DNA of 64,000 nt, from assembly GCF_910578445.1 (NCBI RefSeq), contig NZ_CAJTQC010000003.1, forward strand, positions 62,001 through 126,000, in the 5' to 3' direction. The position numbers and the translations under genes were made by a program. Under the pieces are notes generated by a model, which was not told where the DNA came from, ran no database searches, and saw nothing but the letters and a program-made list of their open reading frames with translations. The stretch is from an uncultured Duncaniella sp. (lineage in GTDB: Bacteria; Bacteroidota; Bacteroidia; Bacteroidales; Muribaculaceae). Position 1 is the stretch's first letter; every line of letters starts with the position of its first letter. Positions 61,011 through 64,000 of this stretch are shown here, one piece after another.

Positions 61011-62753
61011 TCACCATCCGGTATTTTGTGTCAGATTTTTGTTTCGGTCAAGCTCCACGAGTGGAATCGGCCAAAGTTCGTGACGCTCCTGATAGCTGCG
61101 GGTGTACATCAGGTTGCCGTATATGTCGGTCGCGTTTTTGACCGACTCCTCAAGCTTGCCCCATCGCCGTAGATCCCAGTAGCGCTGACCTTCCCCGGCC
61201 AGTTCGAAGGCGCGTTCGCGCATGATGCGCCCGGCCATCTCCTCTTTCGAGCCGACCGCGAGCCATGTCGCTCCGGAATTGAGTCCTGGCATCCCGACGC
61301 GTGTGCGGATTTTGTTGACCTCGGTCACCGCCTTGTCGAGTTCGCCCTTTTCGTTGTAGGCCTCGGCGAGCATCAGTATCACGTCGCCGAGACGTATGAG
61401 CGGAAATTCGTAGGGAGTGCGGTTATATTCGCCCCAGTATCCGTCGAGGTTGCCGGTCGGAATCCATTTTCGCCAGAAATAAGAGTTCCAGCCTTCGGAA
61501 TTTCTGATGAATGCCATCGCCTCCATCGGAGCGCCACCCTTGGTCGGATCGGCAAGCACGAACTGCTTGTCCATCGGATTGGATGCGGCATCAGTGCCGA
61601 GATAGTGCGAGTAGGGGGTGATGATGTTGAGACAGAGGCGAGGGTCGCGCAGACGGTATGCGTCCATGACCTTGGTCGTGTCGCAGTCAAGTGTGCTTGT
61701 CACCACGGTGCTGCTCTGGTCGATTGCCACGCTCAGACATTTGCGGCGGAAAGTCTCGTCGCCCGAATTGAAGCCGGGGAAAACGTCGTCCCAGTCAAAA
61801 GGTGAGCCGTCGGTGTTCTCATACATATCGGCGAGGGTGGTGGAGGGGACTATCGCGTTTCCGGCAATGAGACGCATGGTCGACTTGTTGCCGAAATACG
61901 ACACGATGTCGAGAGCATGGCCTGCGGTGTTGCCGTCGATTGACTGTATGGAGAAAATCATCTCATCGCTGTGTGCTCCGTTGTAGAGGCGGAACAGATT
62001 GTCGTAGCTGTCGTGGAGCGCGTAGCCGTAGTTGTTAGTGCGGTTATAGACAATTTCTTCGAAATCGCTTGCGGCTTCATCCCACTGGCGGTTGTAGAGG
62101 TAGACTTTTCCGCGGAGGGCATAGGCAGCGCCTTTCGTCGCGCGTCCGAGGTTGGCGTCATCCCATTTCACTGGCAGTTTCTCGATAGCTTCTGTAAGGT
62201 CGTCGAGTATGTGGCCGCGGATTTCATCGGCACTGCTGCGAGGTGAGTTGAGAGTCGCGAATTCCTTGTTGATGTCACAGCTTTCGTCGTAATACGGCAC
62301 TCCGCCCCAGCAGTTGAGCATGCGGAAATAGGCCATTGCGCGGAGGAATTTTGCTTCGCCTGTCACACGGTCGATGGTTTCCTGACTTATCGGCATTGTG
62401 GCTACGTTGCGGATGACGGTGTTAGTCCTGTGGACGAGCTCGTAGAGATATTGCCAGTGGTTCTGTACGCCGGAGCTGTTTGATGCGAACGACGAGCCGC
62501 GTGAGATGTCAGCCCAAGGCGATGTGCCGTCGGCGATGTCGCTACACATGTCGAAGGTGAATTCCATGCCGAAGCACCAAGGAGCTTTCATGGCTGCATA
62601 CATTCCGACAGCGGCCTGACGGGCATGCTTTTCGGTTTTCCAGAATGTCTGTCCCGACATCTGGTCGGCTGGAGTGAAGTCGAGTGTCTCACACGCACTC
62701 ATGGCTATGGCGAGTGCGATAAGCGAACCTGTGAGTGATATGTTGAATTTCAT
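61011..62753 (-). CDS. SusD/RagB-family lipoprotein of a second utilisation locus
   Basis: A 580-residue SusD homologue (lipobox MSAC, Cys20, then ETLDFTPADQM). Family motifs are YELVHRTNTVIRNVATMP, GEAKFLRAMAYFRMLNCWGG and VPYYDE near 130-175, LRGKVYLYNRQWDEAASDFE, RLGDVILMLAEAYNEKGEL and ERAFELAGEGQRYWDLRRWG near the end. It stands on the surface and binds a glycan for the SusC gene just upstream (70 bases). It has little detailed likeness to the first SusD of this window, so it likely serves another glycan. The locus extends past the window end. Confidence 0.96.
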   Translation of the reverse strand: MKFNISLTGSLIALAIAMSACETLDFTPADQMSGQTFWKTEKHARQAAVGMYAAMKAPWCFGMEFTFDMCSDIADGTSPWADISRGSSFASNSSGVQNHWQYLYELVHRTNTVIRNVATMPISQETIDRVTGEAKFLRAMAYFRMLNCWGGVPYYDESCDINKEFATLNSPRSSADEIRGHILDDLTEAIEKLPVKWDDANLGRATKGAAYALRGKVYLYNRQWDEAASDFEEIVYNRTNNYGYALHDSYDNLFRLYNGAHSDEMIFSIQSIDGNTAGHALDIVSYFGNKSTMRLIAGNAIVPSTTLADMYENTDGSPFDWDDVFPGFNSGDETFRRKCLSVAIDQSSTVVTSTLDCDTTKVMDAYRLRDPRLCLNIITPYSHYLGTDAASNPMDKQFVLADPTKGGAPMEAMAFIRNSEGWNSYFWRKWIPTGNLDGYWGEYNRTPYEFPLIRLGDVILMLAEAYNEKGELDKAVTEVNKIRTRVGMPGLNSGATWLAVGSKEEMAGRIMRERAFELAGEGQRYWDLRRWGKLEESVKNATDIYGNLMYTRSYQERHELWPIPLVELDRNKNLTQNTGW

Positions 62754-62823
62754 ATTTTGAATCAGAATAGAGTGGTTGATGGTGATAGGTTTGGATTGCA
62801 GTAGGCTTGAGATACGGATGGCA

Positions 62824-64000
62824 TCAGAATGTCACGTTGAGGCCGACCGAATACTGGCGCACTGTCGGGTAGCCCACCGTAGCTCCGACCTCCGGGTCGA
62901 GTCCGGGGAAATTTGTGATGGTGAACAGATTGTCGATACTGGTGTAGACCTTGAGATTCTGCACGGAGAATTTCTTTGTTATTTCCGACGGGATGGTGTA
63001 GCCGAGCTGTATGTTCTTGCAGCGGAAATAGGCTGCGTTGTGGACGAATGCGTTGCTTGCGATGTTGTTTTTGCCGTTGGAGTTGTTGCGGAGAATCGGA
63101 TAGATCGAGTTATATGGATTTTCGGGAGTCCATGCGTTGTCGGTGATGTCTTTGTTAAGCGACTGGCCCATGACGGTCACGAAGCGGAACGCCTGATTGT
63201 TGTAGTAGACCTTATAGTCGCCTACACCCTGAAACAGCATGCTGAAGTCGAAATTCTTCCAGCTGAGTCCGATATTGCCGCCGTAGGTGAATGTCGGGAG
63301 CGGACCGTCGCCCATCTCGATGCGGTCGTTGCTGTCAAGACTGCCGTCGCCGTTGGTGTCGGCATAGAGGAAGTCACCGAGTTCAGGACGCTGGTAGGTG
63401 GCGAAATAGTTCGGGTTGTTGTCGACGAGTGACTGTACGTAGGCCATATCGGCTTCGTCGCGGACAATGCGGTCGACCTTCATCACGTAGAGCTGGCGTA
63501 TCGGTTTCCCTTCCTGCGTTTTGTAGACTCCGTCGATCGAGGCGATGTCGCCTTGGAATTTCAGGACTTTGTTCTTGACAAAACCCATGTTGAATCCCAC
63601 GGTGTAGGCTACGTTTCCTATGCGGTCGTTCCAGTGGATGTCTAATTCGAAGCCACGGTTGCGCACTTCGCCTGCATTCTGGTTGGGGACAACACTCGTG
63701 CCGTGTTCGAGCGGAGCGGGGAGGGAGATGAGGATGCCTTTAGTGTCTTTGTTGTAGATGTCAATAGAACCGTTCAGTCGGCTGTTGAACATTGCGAAGT
63801 CAAGACCGAAGTTTGTCATGTAGGTCTTTTCCCATGTAAGAGCCGGGTTCGAGAGGACAGTCTGGGCGAAACCGCCTGCGATGTTGCCGTTGAGGATGTA
63901 GCCGGTGGTTGCGAAAAGCGACTGGTACATGTAGTAGCTTGTGGTGGCGTTGTTGCCGAGCGAACCGTATGAAGCGCGTATCTTAAGTTGGTCGAGCCAC
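62824..64000 (-). CDS. SusC-family TonB-dependent transporter, C-terminal part
   Basis: The last 392 codons of a SusC-like barrel; the frame stays open to the window end, so the N-terminal signal, carboxypeptidase-like and plug domains lie beyond it. Near the window edge is LKIRASYGSLGNN, the conserved SusC barrel segment, then LTWEKTYMTNFGLDFAMFNS, NRGFELDIHWNDRIG, DRIEMGDGPLPTFTYGGNIG, and the last strand YSVGLNVTF with a terminal Phe. It pairs with the SusD gene downstream and imports an unknown glycan. Confidence 0.96.
   Translation of the reverse strand, partial: WLDQLKIRASYGSLGNNATTSYYMYQSLFATTGYILNGNIAGGFAQTVLSNPALTWEKTYMTNFGLDFAMFNSRLNGSIDIYNKDTKGILISLPAPLEHGTSVVPNQNAGEVRNRGFELDIHWNDRIGNVAYTVGFNMGFVKNKVLKFQGDIASIDGVYKTQEGKPIRQLYVMKVDRIVRDEADMAYVQSLVDNNPNYFATYQRPELGDFLYADTNGDGSLDSNDRIEMGDGPLPTFTYGGNIGLSWKNFDFSMLFQGVGDYKVYYNNQAFRFVTVMGQSLNKDITDNAWTPENPYNSIYPILRNNSNGKNNIASNAFVHNAAYFRCKNIQLGYTIPSEITKKFSVQNLKVYTSIDNLFTITNFPGLDPEVGATVGYPTVRQYSVGLNVTF

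Overview
The window is a stretch of a Bacteroidales chromosome, probably from the Muribaculaceae or a close relative; I cannot fix the genus. The evidence is SusC/SusD pairs, many lipoproteins with acidic residues after the lipobox cysteine, FimA/Mfa-type fimbrillins, Bacteroidetes-only DUF families and promoters of the TTTG-N19-21-TAnnTTTG type. Base composition is near 50% GC overall, but the fimbrial subunit genes are clearly richer in AT.

Layout. (1) 1-16.1 kb, plus strand: a polysaccharide utilisation locus for beta-mannan or glucomannan. It holds the end of a SusC, a SusD, two surface glycan-binding lipoproteins with IPT/TIG domains, two GH26 mannanases, a GH94 phosphorylase, a GH130 mannosylglucose phosphorylase, a GPH symporter and a cellobiose 2-epimerase. 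Surface proteins would bind and cut mannan. Oligosaccharides would enter through SusCD, be trimmed to mannobiose, pass through the symporter, be epimerised to mannosyl-glucose and then be split by phosphate. (2) 16.4-28.8 kb: housekeeping genes (U32 protease-like protein, 5'-nucleotidase, QueE/QueD, CCA-adding enzyme, M24 peptidase, META-domain lipoprotein, dCMP deaminase, S41 protease, 5-formyl-THF cyclo-ligase). (3) 29.0-39.3 kb, minus strand: a seven-gene cluster for cell-wall turnover (amidase-like protein, glycosyltransferase, DUF4922, SpoIID/LytB, AmpG-like permease, NamZ-like muramidase, BadF-type kinase). (4) 39.7-45.9 kb: an orphan histidine kinase diverging from parA-parB-DUF5683-mltD. 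(5) 46.3-57.5 kb, plus strand: a fimbrial locus (DUF3575, DUF3868/OmpA-like, major fimbrillin, FimB/Mfa2 anchor, minor fimbrillin, very large tip protein, thioredoxin-like lipoprotein). (6) 57.9-60.7 kb, minus strand: lrgB, lrgA and a stand-alone adenylation-domain protein that has lost key catalytic motifs. (7) 61.0-64.0 kb, minus strand: a second SusD and the C-terminal part of its SusC.

Observations most worth following are a carbohydrate-binding-like module inserted inside the GH26 barrel and shared with the neighbouring glycan-binding protein; the cell-wall cluster with a SpoIID protein lacking a signal peptide and a HIT/GalT-like DUF4922 protein; the degenerate adenylation protein; and the fimbrial leader, which has a C8 tract, a short overlapping ORF and direct repeats. 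No rRNA, tRNA, CRISPR array, insertion sequence or prophage was recognised.
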